This document shows, one piece after another, positions 8,891 through 17,241 of a stretch of 64,000 nucleotides of DNA. Positions within the stretch are counted from its first letter, which is position 1. Each line of letters starts with the position of its first letter. The stretch spans positions 1 to 64,000 of the forward strand of contig CABJAM010000001.1 of NCBI GenBank assembly GCA_902363555.1. The letters run 5' to 3'. Below the pieces are notes generated by a model that saw only the letters and a program-made list of their open reading frames with translations, made no database searches and was not told the origin of the DNA. The position numbers and the translations under genes were made by a program. The stretch comes from Lachnospiraceae bacterium. Lineage in GTDB: Bacteria > Bacillota > Clostridia > Lachnospirales > Lachnospiraceae.

Positions 8891-9430
8891 TTATAAATTT
8901 TCTTCCTTTAATTCTGCTGTAAGTCCGACCTGCTTTGCTGTCTCAAATGCTTCATTTTCTTCATCGCTCAGTGCAATAAAGGATTCGCCTTTTATAATCT
9001 CCTTGATATATGTGTAGCAGCCCTCGCGGCTGTGAATGGAATTGATAATATAACCGGAGTTTTCTTCATTGAGCAGGGCATAAGCAAAGCTGAGCTTGCC
9101 GCCCATTTCTTTAAAGGCGTCGTATTTTACAATGCCGCATTTCTGATAAGACTTTACCACAGAATGCTCCAAAGATTTTAATCGCTTGGATATATAAGCA
9201 TCATTCTCTTTTAATTTGTCAATTTCATCGATACGGGTTTTTAATAGATCTTCAATGCTTCTGCCACCCCGGCCTCGCATAAATGAACGATATTTTTTTA
9301 GTAAAGTATTCTGGCGGACAAATAAAACGATTATAATTATAAACGCCAGCAATAATAACGCTAAAATTAAATATATAAGTATACCCGGGTCAAAAGAAAG
9401 TTTTGAAAGTATTTTACTTTGGACTTCCAT
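8891..9430 (-). CDS. DUF4446 family protein
   Basis: This 179-residue protein matches the DUF4446 family commonly found beside parB in Clostridia. One strong membrane segment (about residues 16-38, LIYLILALLLLAFIIIIVLF) is followed by a basic and coiled-coil stretch (about 43-90). A C-terminal domain contains the conserved stretches KYDAFKEMGGKLSFAYALL and GYIINSIHSREG. Its function is unknown. The minus-strand order parA-parB-DUF4446 suggests a membrane-linked role in chromosome organisation, which is inference. Confidence 0.88.
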   Translation of the reverse strand: MEVQSKILSKLSFDPGILIYLILALLLLAFIIIIVLFVRQNTLLKKYRSFMRGRGGRSIEDLLKTRIDEIDKLKENDAYISKRLKSLEHSVVKSYQKCGIVKYDAFKEMGGKLSFAYALLNEENSGYIINSIHSREGCYTYIKEIIKGESFIALSDEENEAFETAKQVGLTAELKEENL

Positions 9431-9492
9431 AGTTACCTCCTGTAATTTTGTTTGCTTTTACCTGTAATTCTACGTTGCTCTGAGTTATTGTG

Positions 9493-10608
9493 TTACTCAG
9501 CCATACCGTGGACAGACTCAAATAAATCCATTAGACGTTCCAGTTCATCCATGGAGTAGTATTCAATTTCTATTTTTCCTTTGCTGTTTGTCTTGCCTTT
9601 GATGCATACTTTTGTACCTACAATGGATTTGATTTTTTCCTCCATGGATTTAAGTACAATAAGGCTTTCTTCATCTATTTTTGCTGCTTTTTCCTTTGCA
9701 TCCTTGCTCTGGGCAAGACTTTTGACCAGTTTTTCTGTTTCCCGGACGCTCATTTTATGGTCAAATATCTTTGTAGCAACCAGATATTGTTCCTCTTTGT
9801 CCTCGATTCCAAGGAGCGCCCGCCCATGACCGCTGCTGATCATATCCTCCACGATCATTTGCTTGACCCGGTCGTCCAGCTTCAATAATCTTAATGAATT
9901 TGTGACAGCAGTACGGCTTTTTGCAACTTTTTCAGCAGCTTCATCCTGCTTTAAACCAAATTCTTCGATAAGGCGCTGGAATGCCATGGCTTCTTCTATG
10001 GGATTTAAGTCCTCACGCTGTATGTTTTCGATAAGAGCAATTTCAATGGATTCGACGTTGGTATAATCCTTGATAATAACAGGAACCTCTTTTAAGCCAG
10101 CAATACGTGCAGCGCGCCAGCGGCGTTCTCCAGCAATAATTTCATAGTTATCATTTTCATCCTTCTGTACGACCAGTGGTTGAATAATACCGAATTGTTT
10201 TATGGAATCAGCCAGTTCGTGCAGGGCGTCTTCATTAAAGTTTTTGCGGGGCTGAGCACGGTTTGGTTCAATCTCATCGATCTTGATATATGTATCTGCT
10301 GGAACTTCAACAATCTTTTCGACGGGAACCTCTACTTCCACGACTTTCTCTACAACTTTTTCAACGGGAACTTCTACGACTTTTTCAACAATCTTCTCAA
10401 CGGGAACTTCTACGACCTTTTCCACGACTTTCTCAACAGGAACTTCTACAACCTTTTCAATAACTTTTTCAATAGGAACTTCCACGATTTTTTCAAGAAC
10501 CTTATCGTTTTTGTTGGAATTAGCATTGGAAGTAGCGTTTTGCGGTTTAACAGGGGAAATCAGGGCGTCAAGACCACGGCCAAGACCACCTTTTCTATTT
10601 ACAGCCAT
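9493..10608 (-). CDS. parB: Chromosome partitioning protein ParB (Spo0J-like)
   Basis: ParB is a CTP-dependent clamp that loads at parS and spreads along DNA to direct origin segregation. The core begins near residue 107. It has the CTP-binding GERRWRAARIAGL motif (160-172), ENIQREDLNP, a helix-turn-helix (about 205-245) and a C-terminal dimerisation domain. Between the usual N-terminal GLGRGLDALI and the core is an unusual stretch (37-103) of a 12-residue VPVEKVVEKVVE repeat. The gene overlaps the parA end by 10 bases. Six parS sites lie upstream at 11470-11866. Confidence 0.96.
   Translation of the reverse strand: MAVNRKGGLGRGLDALISPVKPQNATSNANSNKNDKVLEKIVEVPIEKVIEKVVEVPVEKVVEKVVEVPVEKIVEKVVEVPVEKVVEKVVEVEVPVEKIVEVPADTYIKIDEIEPNRAQPRKNFNEDALHELADSIKQFGIIQPLVVQKDENDNYEIIAGERRWRAARIAGLKEVPVIIKDYTNVESIEIALIENIQREDLNPIEEAMAFQRLIEEFGLKQDEAAEKVAKSRTAVTNSLRLLKLDDRVKQMIVEDMISSGHGRALLGIEDKEEQYLVATKIFDHKMSVRETEKLVKSLAQSKDAKEKAAKIDEESLIVLKSMEEKIKSIVGTKVCIKGKTNSKGKIEIEYYSMDELERLMDLFESVHGMAE
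10300..10500 (-). repeat. 36-bp coding repeat in parB
   Basis: About five imperfect 36-bp units encode the VPVEKVVEKVVE repeat. The period keeps the reading frame, so copy number can change without breaking parB. The alternating charged and beta-branched residues could form an extended or coiled linker. Confidence 0.85.
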
Positions 10609-11378
10609 TGATCTTCATCCTCTCTTTCTATAACTTCCTCAGCTAAATAGCGGTAGGCCTCCGCACCTGCGGAACGGCTGTCATACAGATTAATCGGCAT
10701 GCCATAGCTGGGGGCTTCGGCTAAACGCACATTTCTCGGAATAATTGTTTTATATATTTTTTTATTGAGATTTTCTTTGACGTTTTGTACCACCTGTGAG
10801 GATAGGTTTGTCCGCGCATCGTACATGGTAAATACAACGCCTTCAATTTCTAATTTGGGATTCAAACGTTCTTTTATGAGATCAATTGTATGCATAAGCT
10901 GGCTTAAACCTTCCAAAGCATAGTACTCACATTGAATGGGCACTAAAACGGTGTCTGCCGCTACCATAGCATTTACTGTTAATAAATTTAAGGACGGAGG
11001 GCAGTCGATAATGATAAAATCGTAATTATTCTTAATCTCATCCAGCTTATTCTTTAAAAAATACTCTTTGTTTTCCATAGAAATAAGCTCAATTTCAGCA
11101 CCGGAGAGATTAATGTTTGATGGGATGACTGATAAACCCTCCATGACACTACTCTGAATACATTCTTCAAGGGAACATTCCTCTAAAAAGAGTTCGTACA
11201 CCGTATTTTCAACAACATTTTTGTCAACACCAAGCCCGCTGGTGGTGTTGCCCTGGGGGTCGATATCTATTGTTAATATATTTTTGCTCTTTTCGGCCAA
11301 GCATGCGGATAAATTAATCGTAGTTGTTGTTTTTCCTACCCCGCCCTTTTGGTTTGCAACGGCAATAATTCTGCTCAT
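10599..11378 (-). CDS. parA: Chromosome partitioning ATPase ParA (Soj-like)
   Basis: ParA is the Walker-type ATPase that works with ParB and parS in origin segregation. The deviant Walker A is KGGVGKTTT (about residues 11-19). Walker A' DIDPQGN and Walker B IIIDCPPSL follow, and the 259-residue length is typical. The start is the ATG at 11378, preceded by AAAGGATGG. A longer frame that begins inside a parS palindrome is not a real extension. Confidence 0.96.
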   Translation of the reverse strand: MSRIIAVANQKGGVGKTTTTINLSACLAEKSKNILTIDIDPQGNTTSGLGVDKNVVENTVYELFLEECSLEECIQSSVMEGLSVIPSNINLSGAEIELISMENKEYFLKNKLDEIKNNYDFIIIDCPPSLNLLTVNAMVAADTVLVPIQCEYYALEGLSQLMHTIDLIKERLNPKLEIEGVVFTMYDARTNLSSQVVQNVKENLNKKIYKTIIPRNVRLAEAPSYGMPINLYDSRSAGAEAYRYLAEEVIEREDEDQWL

Positions 11379-11469
11379 AAAACCATCCTTTCTCGTAACT
11401 ACGTAACTGTAAAATATTATACCATTTTTTGAGTAAATAAGCCATAGATAGGTGAGATAAAAATATGAT

Positions 11470-11485
11470 TGTTTCACGTGAAACA
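11470..11485. promoter_or_regulatory. parS: parS site 1
   Basis: TGTTTCACGTGAAACA is an exact match to the ParB-binding parS palindrome. Confidence 0.97.
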
Positions 11486-11591
11486 TTAGGCAAATTAGAG
11501 AAAATGTGGGAAATCAAGTCTTATTAGAAATGTTCAGTGTGGTATTTAGTGTTAGAAGATATATCCGAATGCTCACTTTTATATAAAGTAA

Positions 11592-11607
11592 TGTTTCACG
11601 TGAAACA
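11592..11607. promoter_or_regulatory. parS: parS site 2
   Basis: Exact 16-bp parS palindrome, 122 bp from site 1. Confidence 0.97.
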
Positions 11608-11735
11608 TTCATAGACATGAATCAATATACTTTATGCGTAGGACTATCGGATATGAATTAATATGCTTCATGTGTAGGACTAACGGATATGAATTAATAT
11701 GTTTTATGTGTAGGACTAACAGATACGAATTAATA

Positions 11736-11751
11736 TGTTTCACGTGAAACA
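11736..11751. promoter_or_regulatory. parS: parS site 3
   Basis: Exact 16-bp parS palindrome. It lies at the end of a run of 36-bp units whose matching positions hold decayed parS-like sequences. Confidence 0.97.
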
Positions 11752-11772
11752 TTAGTAGATATGGTTTAATAT

Positions 11773-11788
11773 TGTTCCACGTGAAACG
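11773..11788. promoter_or_regulatory. parS: parS site 4 (two mismatches)
   Basis: TGTTCCACGTGAAACG differs from consensus at positions 5 and 16; the CACGTG centre is intact. Confidence 0.85.
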
Positions 11789-11811
11789 TTAATGAACAAC
11801 TTCATTTAATA

Positions 11812-11827
11812 TGTTCCACGTAAAACG
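11812..11827. promoter_or_regulatory. parS: parS-like site 5 (degenerate)
   Basis: TGTTCCACGTAAAACG has three changes, one in the central CACGTG, so binding may be weak. Confidence 0.65.
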
Positions 11828-11850
11828 TTAATACAACATGGTTTAATATA

Positions 11851-11866
11851 TGTTTCACGTGAAACG
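11851..11866. promoter_or_regulatory. parS: parS site 6 (one mismatch)
   Basis: TGTTTCACGTGAAACG differs from consensus only at the last base. Confidence 0.93.
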
Positions 11867-11922
11867 TTGAATGCAAACCTAGGAAACGGTGATAGTTCTA
11901 CTTATTACGATTATTCGGTGCT

Positions 11923-11975
11923 AAAATACTCTAATATTCTAATAGTGTTAGAGTATAAGAATATTAGAGTATTTT
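11923..11975 (-). terminator. Long hairpin after argS
   Basis: A perfect 18-bp stem (11923-11940 with 11958-11975) has a 17-base loop. Outer GTGC/GCAC bases could extend it. It lies just beyond the argS stop on the minus strand and separates argS from the parS array. Confidence 0.85.
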
Positions 11976-11998
11976 GGCGGCACTGGAATAATATTGAA

Positions 11999-13684
11999 TT
12001 ACATCTGCTCAGGGCATGCGATACCTAAAAGATCTAAAGCATCCTTCAATATTGCCTTCGTGATTTTAACTACATTAGCACGGGTGTATTTTACATTTTC
12101 ATCCGCCACATTGATCTGGCAGTCATGGTAGAATTTGTTAAATGCCTGTGCAAGTGCAATTGCATAACGTGCAATAATAAACGGTTCATATTTTTCAGAT
12201 GCATCCTTTATTACTTCCGAATAGCGGGATATTTCTTTTAATAAAGCCATGGAAGCTTCATCTGTCAAAACATTGTAATCATAGGCTTCCGGAACGTTCC
12301 CAACCTTTCTCATAACACTGGCTGCACGAGCGTAGGTATACTGTACATAAGGACCGGTTTCACCGTCAAAGTTCAACAGCTTATCCCAGTCAAATATCAC
12401 ATCCTTGATCCGGGAGTTATATAGATCGTTAAATATAATTGCACCGATGCCGACCTGTTTAGCAACAGTTTCCTTATCTGGAAGATCCGGATTCTTTTCG
12501 GCAATTATTTCGCGGATTTTCTGGATGGATTCGTTTAATATATCTTCAGCATAAAGGATATTTCCTTTTCTGGTGGACAGCTTACCACTCTTAAGGCTGA
12601 CAAGGCCGTAGGGGATATGCACAAGTCCTTTATACCAGTCATAACCCATTAACTCAATAACTTTAAACCATTGGGCAAAATGCAGCTTCTGCTCAAGACC
12701 GGTGACATAGAGACACTTGGTAAAATGATACGTGTTCTGACGGTATAATGCTGCGGAAATATCTCTTGTCGCGTATAATGAGCTGCCGTCCTTTTTGGTG
12801 ATCAGGCACGGAGGCATGTTGTAAGCTTCCAGATCCACGATCTGTGCGCCATCACTCACAGTAATAAGTCCTTTTTCTTTGAGTTCCTCAATAACCGGAG
12901 CCATCTTGTCATTATAAAAGCTTTCACCATTGTAGGAATCAAATTCAATTCCCAGTATATCATAAACCCGCATAAATTCCTTCAGGCTTATTTCAAGGAA
13001 CCATTTCCAAATACTCAGCGCCTCTTCATCGCCGTGTTCCATCTTGGTAAACCATGCGCGCGCATCGTCATTCAGGGAAGGGTCTTTTTCTGCTTCCTCG
13101 TGAAAACGGACATAGATACTCATAAGCTCGGAAATACCATCCTTTTCAACGGCTTCCTTGCTTCCCCATTTTTTATAAGCAACAATTAATTTTCCGAACT
13201 GAGTACCCCAATCACCGAGATGGTTGATACGGACCACATTATAGCCCAGTTTTTTATATATTTTGTGTAATGAGTTACCGATGATGGTTGTTCTCAGGTG
13301 GCCAACATGAAAATTTTTGGCGACGTTGGGAGAGGAATAGTCAATACAGATTGTTTGGCCATTACCTTCCGTGGAACTTCCATAATTAGCGGACGATGTG
13401 TAATTATCCACAATATGCTGTGCAAATTTTGCTTTATCCACAAAAAAGTTCAGATATCCGCCTTGAACCTCAACTTTGCTGAGAAAATCGGCGTCGCCTA
13501 TTTTCTCTTTAAGTTCCTGGGCAATCATTGGCGGAGCCTTGCGATAGACTTTGGCCAGACGAAAGCAGGGAAATGCAAAATCTCCCATCTCTGTTTTTGG
13601 AGGGATTTCTACAAGCTGAATTAATTCCTCACGGGTAAGCCCCTCCGTATTTTCTAAAAGCAGATCAACGACTTTATTTTTCAT
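11999..13684 (-). CDS. argS: Arginyl-tRNA synthetase
   Basis: ArgRS charges tRNA-Arg with arginine. It is a class I synthetase: the HIGH-type motif is HVGH (126-129), the KMSKS-type loop is SGKLSTRKGN, and the C-terminal DALR anticodon-binding domain is present. 561 residues is normal. GAAAGGATTC lies before the ATG. A tRNA-Arg(CCT) gene lies 3 kb away. I looked for a T-box leader upstream (13685-13900) and saw no specifier or antiterminator pattern. Confidence 0.97.
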   Translation of the reverse strand: MKNKVVDLLLENTEGLTREELIQLVEIPPKTEMGDFAFPCFRLAKVYRKAPPMIAQELKEKIGDADFLSKVEVQGGYLNFFVDKAKFAQHIVDNYTSSANYGSSTEGNGQTICIDYSSPNVAKNFHVGHLRTTIIGNSLHKIYKKLGYNVVRINHLGDWGTQFGKLIVAYKKWGSKEAVEKDGISELMSIYVRFHEEAEKDPSLNDDARAWFTKMEHGDEEALSIWKWFLEISLKEFMRVYDILGIEFDSYNGESFYNDKMAPVIEELKEKGLITVSDGAQIVDLEAYNMPPCLITKKDGSSLYATRDISAALYRQNTYHFTKCLYVTGLEQKLHFAQWFKVIELMGYDWYKGLVHIPYGLVSLKSGKLSTRKGNILYAEDILNESIQKIREIIAEKNPDLPDKETVAKQVGIGAIIFNDLYNSRIKDVIFDWDKLLNFDGETGPYVQYTYARAASVMRKVGNVPEAYDYNVLTDEASMALLKEISRYSEVIKDASEKYEPFIIARYAIALAQAFNKFYHDCQINVADENVKYTRANVVKITKAILKDALDLLGIACPEQM

Positions 13685-14082
13685 AATAGAGAATCCTTTC
13701 TTAAAATATATATTAACAATTGTAGGTTTACATAAATACGAACTGACACATTTAATATAAAATCACTTTGATGTGAAAGTTACCGGTGAATAATTTTAAA
13801 GTTGTATAAAGCTAACAAAAATGGAGATTTTTGCAATTTAGTATTGTTTTTTGCTGTCAATCGTGATATATTATTAACAATTTATGATTCTGGAGATTAA
13901 TAGGAACTATCAATACTAAAACGCCGATTTCCCTGTACGCCTGTATATAATACGAGCTGTAACTATTTTACATCATAATTGAAAAAATATCCATTAAAAA
14001 ATGTTTGTATATATAACTTAATTATCATATAATTATAGGTAATAGATAAATACATTTAATGGGTATGAAAGGGGCGATATCA
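13685..14082. other. AT-rich divergent intergenic region
   Basis: This gap separates argS (minus) from the hydrolase gene (plus). It is very AT-rich and holds a good plus-strand promoter at 14005-14033. No further gene or recognised RNA element is visible. Confidence 0.6.
14005..14033 (+). promoter_or_regulatory. Promoter for the hydrolase and mgtC genes
   Basis: TTGTAT (14005-14010) and TATAAT (14028-14033) have a 17-bp spacer. Confidence 0.75.
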
Positions 14083-15033
14083 TTGGGAAAGAAAAGAAAA
14101 ATAATATCAGCAGCGGCATTGACCGCAGCAGCAGTGACAGGCATTCATATTGCCAACCGGCTGATGTTTTTTTATTCGACAATTAAAGAGAGACTTGGGT
14201 GCACACAGGACTCTTTTTATAAATGGCGTTTTGGTAATGTTTATTATTCAAAAACAGGTGAGGGCGCGCCTCTGCTTTTAGTCCACCAGTTGGATTATGC
14301 TTCTTCGGCATATGAGTGGAAAGGTGTTGTGGATACGCTTTCAAAAACCCACACGGTTTACACCTTGGATCTGCTGGGCTGTGGCCGCTCCGACAAACCG
14401 AAGGTGACCTATACAAATTATCTGTATGTACAACTGCTCAATGACTTTGTTAAGGAAGTCATCAAAGCAAAGACGGATGTGATGACCAGTGGAAATGCTG
14501 CAAATCTGGCGGCGATGGCCTGTTTTATGGAACCATCCCTGTATAACCGTCTTGTTTTCATACAGCCCGGACGGATTTCTGATACAAGCCGGTGTCCGAA
14601 AGCGAATCATAAAGCATTAAAATATTTTATGGAGGTTCCAGTACTGGGAACTCTTGTATATAATATAATAAGCAGTAAAAAACAGTTGAGAAAGCAGTTT
14701 ACCGGTGAGTATTTCTTTGATGCGGATAACGTGGATGACGAACTTGTGGAGGCCTTCTGCGAGGCTGCACATCTTGGCGGGGCATCGGCCAGATATTTAT
14801 ATGCCAGTGTGCGCAGTCATTTTACAGATATTTATGTCGGTAATGCTGTTCGCCAGTTGGATCACAGTATTTATGTGATTGGAAGCGATGCGGGAGAATC
14901 GACGGCCGCACTTGAGGAATATGAGGAATACAACCCGGCTGTGGAAACGGCTGTCATAAAAAATACGAAGAGGCTGCCGCATCTTGAAAATCCGGATGCG
15001 ATTATTGAGCTGTGCGGTATATACCTCGAATAA
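14083..15033 (+). CDS. Alpha/beta-hydrolase-fold protein, nucleophile apparently lost
   Basis: The fold is suggested by GNVYYSKTGEGAPLLLVHQL near the N-terminus, the DLLGCGRSDKP strand and loop, and a C-terminal LPHLENP where the catalytic His is expected. The nucleophile elbow, usually G-N-S-L-G, reads SGNAANLAA, with Ala where Ser belongs, so classical esterase activity is doubtful. An N-terminal hydrophobic segment (about residues 6-20) suggests membrane attachment or export. TTG 14083 is preferred because AAAGGGG lies 8 bases before it. The ATG at 14059 has no ribosome binding site but would add 8 residues. Confidence 0.75.
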   Translation: MGKKRKIISAAALTAAAVTGIHIANRLMFFYSTIKERLGCTQDSFYKWRFGNVYYSKTGEGAPLLLVHQLDYASSAYEWKGVVDTLSKTHTVYTLDLLGCGRSDKPKVTYTNYLYVQLLNDFVKEVIKAKTDVMTSGNAANLAAMACFMEPSLYNRLVFIQPGRISDTSRCPKANHKALKYFMEVPVLGTLVYNIISSKKQLRKQFTGEYFFDADNVDDELVEAFCEAAHLGGASARYLYASVRSHFTDIYVGNAVRQLDHSIYVIGSDAGESTAALEEYEEYNPAVETAVIKNTKRLPHLENPDAIIELCGIYLE

Positions 15034-15065
15034 GAATGGGAGAATCGGTTGTATGAGGTGTATAT

Positions 15066-15740
15066 ATGAATGAGTTTTGGAGTACTCAACTGATTTATAT
15101 ATTGAGATTGTTTGTTGCGATGATATGCGGTGTTGCCATAGGCATGGAACGTAAAAATAAGTTGAAAACCGCTGGGATTGCCACACATGCGATGGTTGCC
15201 ATGGCATCGGCACTGATGATGATCGTATCCAAGTATGGCTTTTACGATGTGATCATTAAGGACAGTATTCAATTGGACCCATCGCGTATCGCGGCTGGTG
15301 TTGTGACCGCCATCAGCTTTCTGGGCGCCGGAGTCATCTTTACTCACAAGATGACCGTCAGCGGTATTACCACAGCCGCAGGTCTGTGGACGACTGTGGG
15401 TATTGGTATTGCTGTTGGCTCAGGAATGTATCTGCTGGGCGTGTGCGGAACTGCTATGATTTTGATCTTACAGTTTATCGTTCATCGTAAGTATCGTTTT
15501 AAAAAGACACCGACGATGGAACGCATTGTGCTCATTTTAGATGAACAAAAGGATATTCACGAAGTGTTTGACAGGGTTTTTGTGTCAAAAAAGATCGAGC
15601 TAACAAATGTTTCTGTTGAGCGTATTTCTGGAAATAAGCTGCGGATCAAATTATACGTAAAATTTCCGGATGCTTACAGTATTGAAAATGTAATCAATCT
15701 GTTAAAAGAGATGCCGGAAATCCTTTCGGTGGAGCTTTAA
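15066..15740 (+). CDS. MgtC/SapB family membrane protein
   Basis: This 224-residue protein has four or five hydrophobic segments in the first 140 residues. Family hallmarks are AIGMERK (about 24-30), LGAGVIF and GLWTTVGIGIAVG. A C-terminal cytoplasmic ACT-like region follows. In pathogens MgtC modulates ATP synthase and magnesium adaptation; the role in commensal Firmicutes is unclear. It lies 32 bases after the hydrolase gene and is probably cotranscribed. Confidence 0.9.
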   Translation: MNEFWSTQLIYILRLFVAMICGVAIGMERKNKLKTAGIATHAMVAMASALMMIVSKYGFYDVIIKDSIQLDPSRIAAGVVTAISFLGAGVIFTHKMTVSGITTAAGLWTTVGIGIAVGSGMYLLGVCGTAMILILQFIVHRKYRFKKTPTMERIVLILDEQKDIHEVFDRVFVSKKIELTNVSVERISGNKLRIKLYVKFPDAYSIENVINLLKEMPEILSVEL

Positions 15741-15828
15741 GAAAAAACTGTTATGCATATGCCATTTAAAATTGCTTCGCTATGGGCCGTATGCCTATAA
15801 AATGTACGTGTTCGTTGGAATAACATGC

Positions 15829-15867
15829 TTGAAATTTGACCAAAGCTATTATATAATGGGTTGGTCA
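15829..15867 (+). promoter_or_regulatory. Promoter with flanking operator-like repeat (DUF3881 gene)
   Basis: TTGAAA (15829-15834) and TATAAT (15852-15857) have a 17-bp spacer. The inverted repeat TGACCAA (15837-15843) / TTGGTCA (15861-15867) brackets the -10, the position of a repressor operator. Confidence 0.75.
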
Positions 15868-15891
15868 GCATTCTTTTAAGGAGGTGGATTT

Positions 15892-16782
15892 ATGCATGAT
15901 TTTATGAGAGCCATTGGGTTTGGCAATTTAAAAGATAAAATTGAATATCAGGAAGTACTGCGTAATGTACTGGATGAGCCGACGGAGGTTTTCATGTCAC
16001 CATGCAGCATGAAATCTGCCTTTGGCGGAATGGCCAAGGAGTATGCGCACCATATGGGCCTCATGGCTTTTGGTGAATTTAATCCTGAAGCAGATTTAGA
16101 GCCGGAGTTTTATTTTCCTTATCTAAAGGGAAGAAAGGTTACGACCAAGGAGTATGTTTCTGTGGAGAAACTGCCGGATAAGGAATCTTACTTAGGTGTT
16201 TGTGATGAAGTCAATGTGGGTGTATCGGTAATATTTCAGCTTCTTAATATGAAGGATTACATGGAATACTCATTGACCCATGAAAATATACTGCGGCAGT
16301 TGCCGATCACTCTTTCGGCTTTGTCCATCTCGGGGAAGGTGATCCTTCCACTGATGAAGGACGAAGATCAGAAGGAACAGCGGCGCATGGAAAACAGTCA
16401 CCGCAGTCAGATGATCGCCGCAGCCCGTCAGGGAGATCAGGATGCCATTGAAAGTCTGACACTGGAAGATATCGATCTGTATTCCGTCGTTTCCCGGCGG
16501 GCAAAGACGGAGGATATCCTTACCATTGTCGAATCCTATTTTATGCCCTATGGTATTTCATGTGACCAGTATTCTGTTTTGGGAAATATTCTGGATGTGG
16601 ATACACTGACAAACCAGTGCACCGGCGAGGAAATTTACCGGATGACCCTGGAATGCAATGATCTGATCTTCGATTTATGCATTAATAAAGAGGATTTACT
16701 GGGAGAACCTGCCGTTGGCCGAAGATTTCGTGGAAATATTTGGCTTCAGGGGGTTGTGGATTTTAGTGGAAATGGGTTATAA
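15892..16782 (+). CDS. DUF3881 family protein
   Basis: This 296-residue soluble protein starts MHDFMRAIGFGNLKDK and matches the uncharacterised DUF3881 family, seen mainly in Lachnospiraceae. It has no signal peptide or membrane segment. A charged helical stretch (about residues 160-190) splits two alpha/beta regions. An AAGGAGGTGG site lies before the ATG. It has its own promoter with an inverted repeat over the -10, so it is probably regulated. Function is unknown. Confidence 0.85.
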   Translation: MHDFMRAIGFGNLKDKIEYQEVLRNVLDEPTEVFMSPCSMKSAFGGMAKEYAHHMGLMAFGEFNPEADLEPEFYFPYLKGRKVTTKEYVSVEKLPDKESYLGVCDEVNVGVSVIFQLLNMKDYMEYSLTHENILRQLPITLSALSISGKVILPLMKDEDQKEQRRMENSHRSQMIAAARQGDQDAIESLTLEDIDLYSVVSRRAKTEDILTIVESYFMPYGISCDQYSVLGNILDVDTLTNQCTGEEIYRMTLECNDLIFDLCINKEDLLGEPAVGRRFRGNIWLQGVVDFSGNGL

Positions 16783-16886
16783 TAGGAGTAGTGCTGATAG
16801 GCTGGTTGGTTTTTTATGACTTGTGGAAATTACCATAGCTTCCTGTGGATGGATTCCGGATTTTAGATAAGCGATGTGGATAAGTT

Positions 16887-16918
16887 TGCAGCCGGGTACA
16901 AAACGTACTTCGGCTGCA
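16887..16918 (+). terminator. Hairpin upstream of tRNA-Arg
   Basis: TGCAGCCG/CGGCTGCA (16887-16894 with 16911-16918) contains an inner GTAC/GTAC stem. There is no T tract; it may end or stabilise the DUF3881 transcript. Confidence 0.5.
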
Positions 16919-16934
16919 GATAAAAATAAAATAT

Positions 16935-17008
16935 GTTTCCGTAGCTCAGTTGGATAGAGCGACCGCCTCCTAAGCGGTAGGTCGGGTGTTCAAGTCACCT
17001 CGGGAACG
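16935..17008 (+). tRNA. tRNA-Arg (anticodon CCT)
   Basis: The full cloverleaf folds: acceptor GTTTCCG/CGGGAAC with discriminator G, D arm GCTC/GAGC, anticodon stem ACCGC/GCGGT with loop CTCCTAA, and T arm around TTCAAGT. The anticodon CCT reads AGG. CCA is not encoded. Confidence 0.97.
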
Positions 17009-17018
17009 CTAAGAATGC

Positions 17019-17060
17019 CGCCGAAAACTTTGTTTATTGATTCAAGGTTTTCGGCGTTTT
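17019..17060 (+). terminator. Terminator after tRNA-Arg
   Basis: A 14-bp stem (17019-17032 with 17043-17056, one G-T pair) is followed by TTTTC and more T-rich sequence. Confidence 0.9.
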
Positions 17061-17241
17061 CTATTTTAAAAAAGAATTTGAACTCATACTACAGAATAGG
17101 AACATAACAAATCAGGTCAATCGTGTCAATAACTTCTGGTAATTTAAATGCCATGAAGCGGATAGTAAATCTACTGGGTACATGGTATAATAAAAAATAA
17201 TTTTATAGTGAAAAACGAATATAAGAGGGGCTTGTCTATAA

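Larger units (their letters stand above)
11617..11866. repeat. 36-40 bp repeat array carrying parS and decayed parS slots
   Basis: Units beginning at 11617, 11653, 11689, 11725 and 11761 are spaced exactly 36 bp apart. Two further related units begin near 11801 and 11838. Each has a GAATTAATAT-like lead followed by a parS slot. The slots in the first three units (TTTATGCG, CTTCATGTG and TTTTATGTG cores) have lost the palindrome. The later ones are intact or nearly so. Confidence 0.85.

Noticed and set aside
10180..10633. Plus-strand frames opposite parB with Phe/Asn- or Thr/Ser-rich repeats
   Set aside because: They mirror the parB repeat on the other strand and have no start signals.
11379..11517. 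N-terminal extension of ParA beginning near a parS site
   Set aside because: The extra residues arise from translating a parS palindrome; the ATG at 11378 has a good ribosome binding site and gives the family length.
13685..13950. T-box leader for argS
   Set aside because: No specifier loop, T-box core or terminator/antiterminator pair could be seen on the minus strand.
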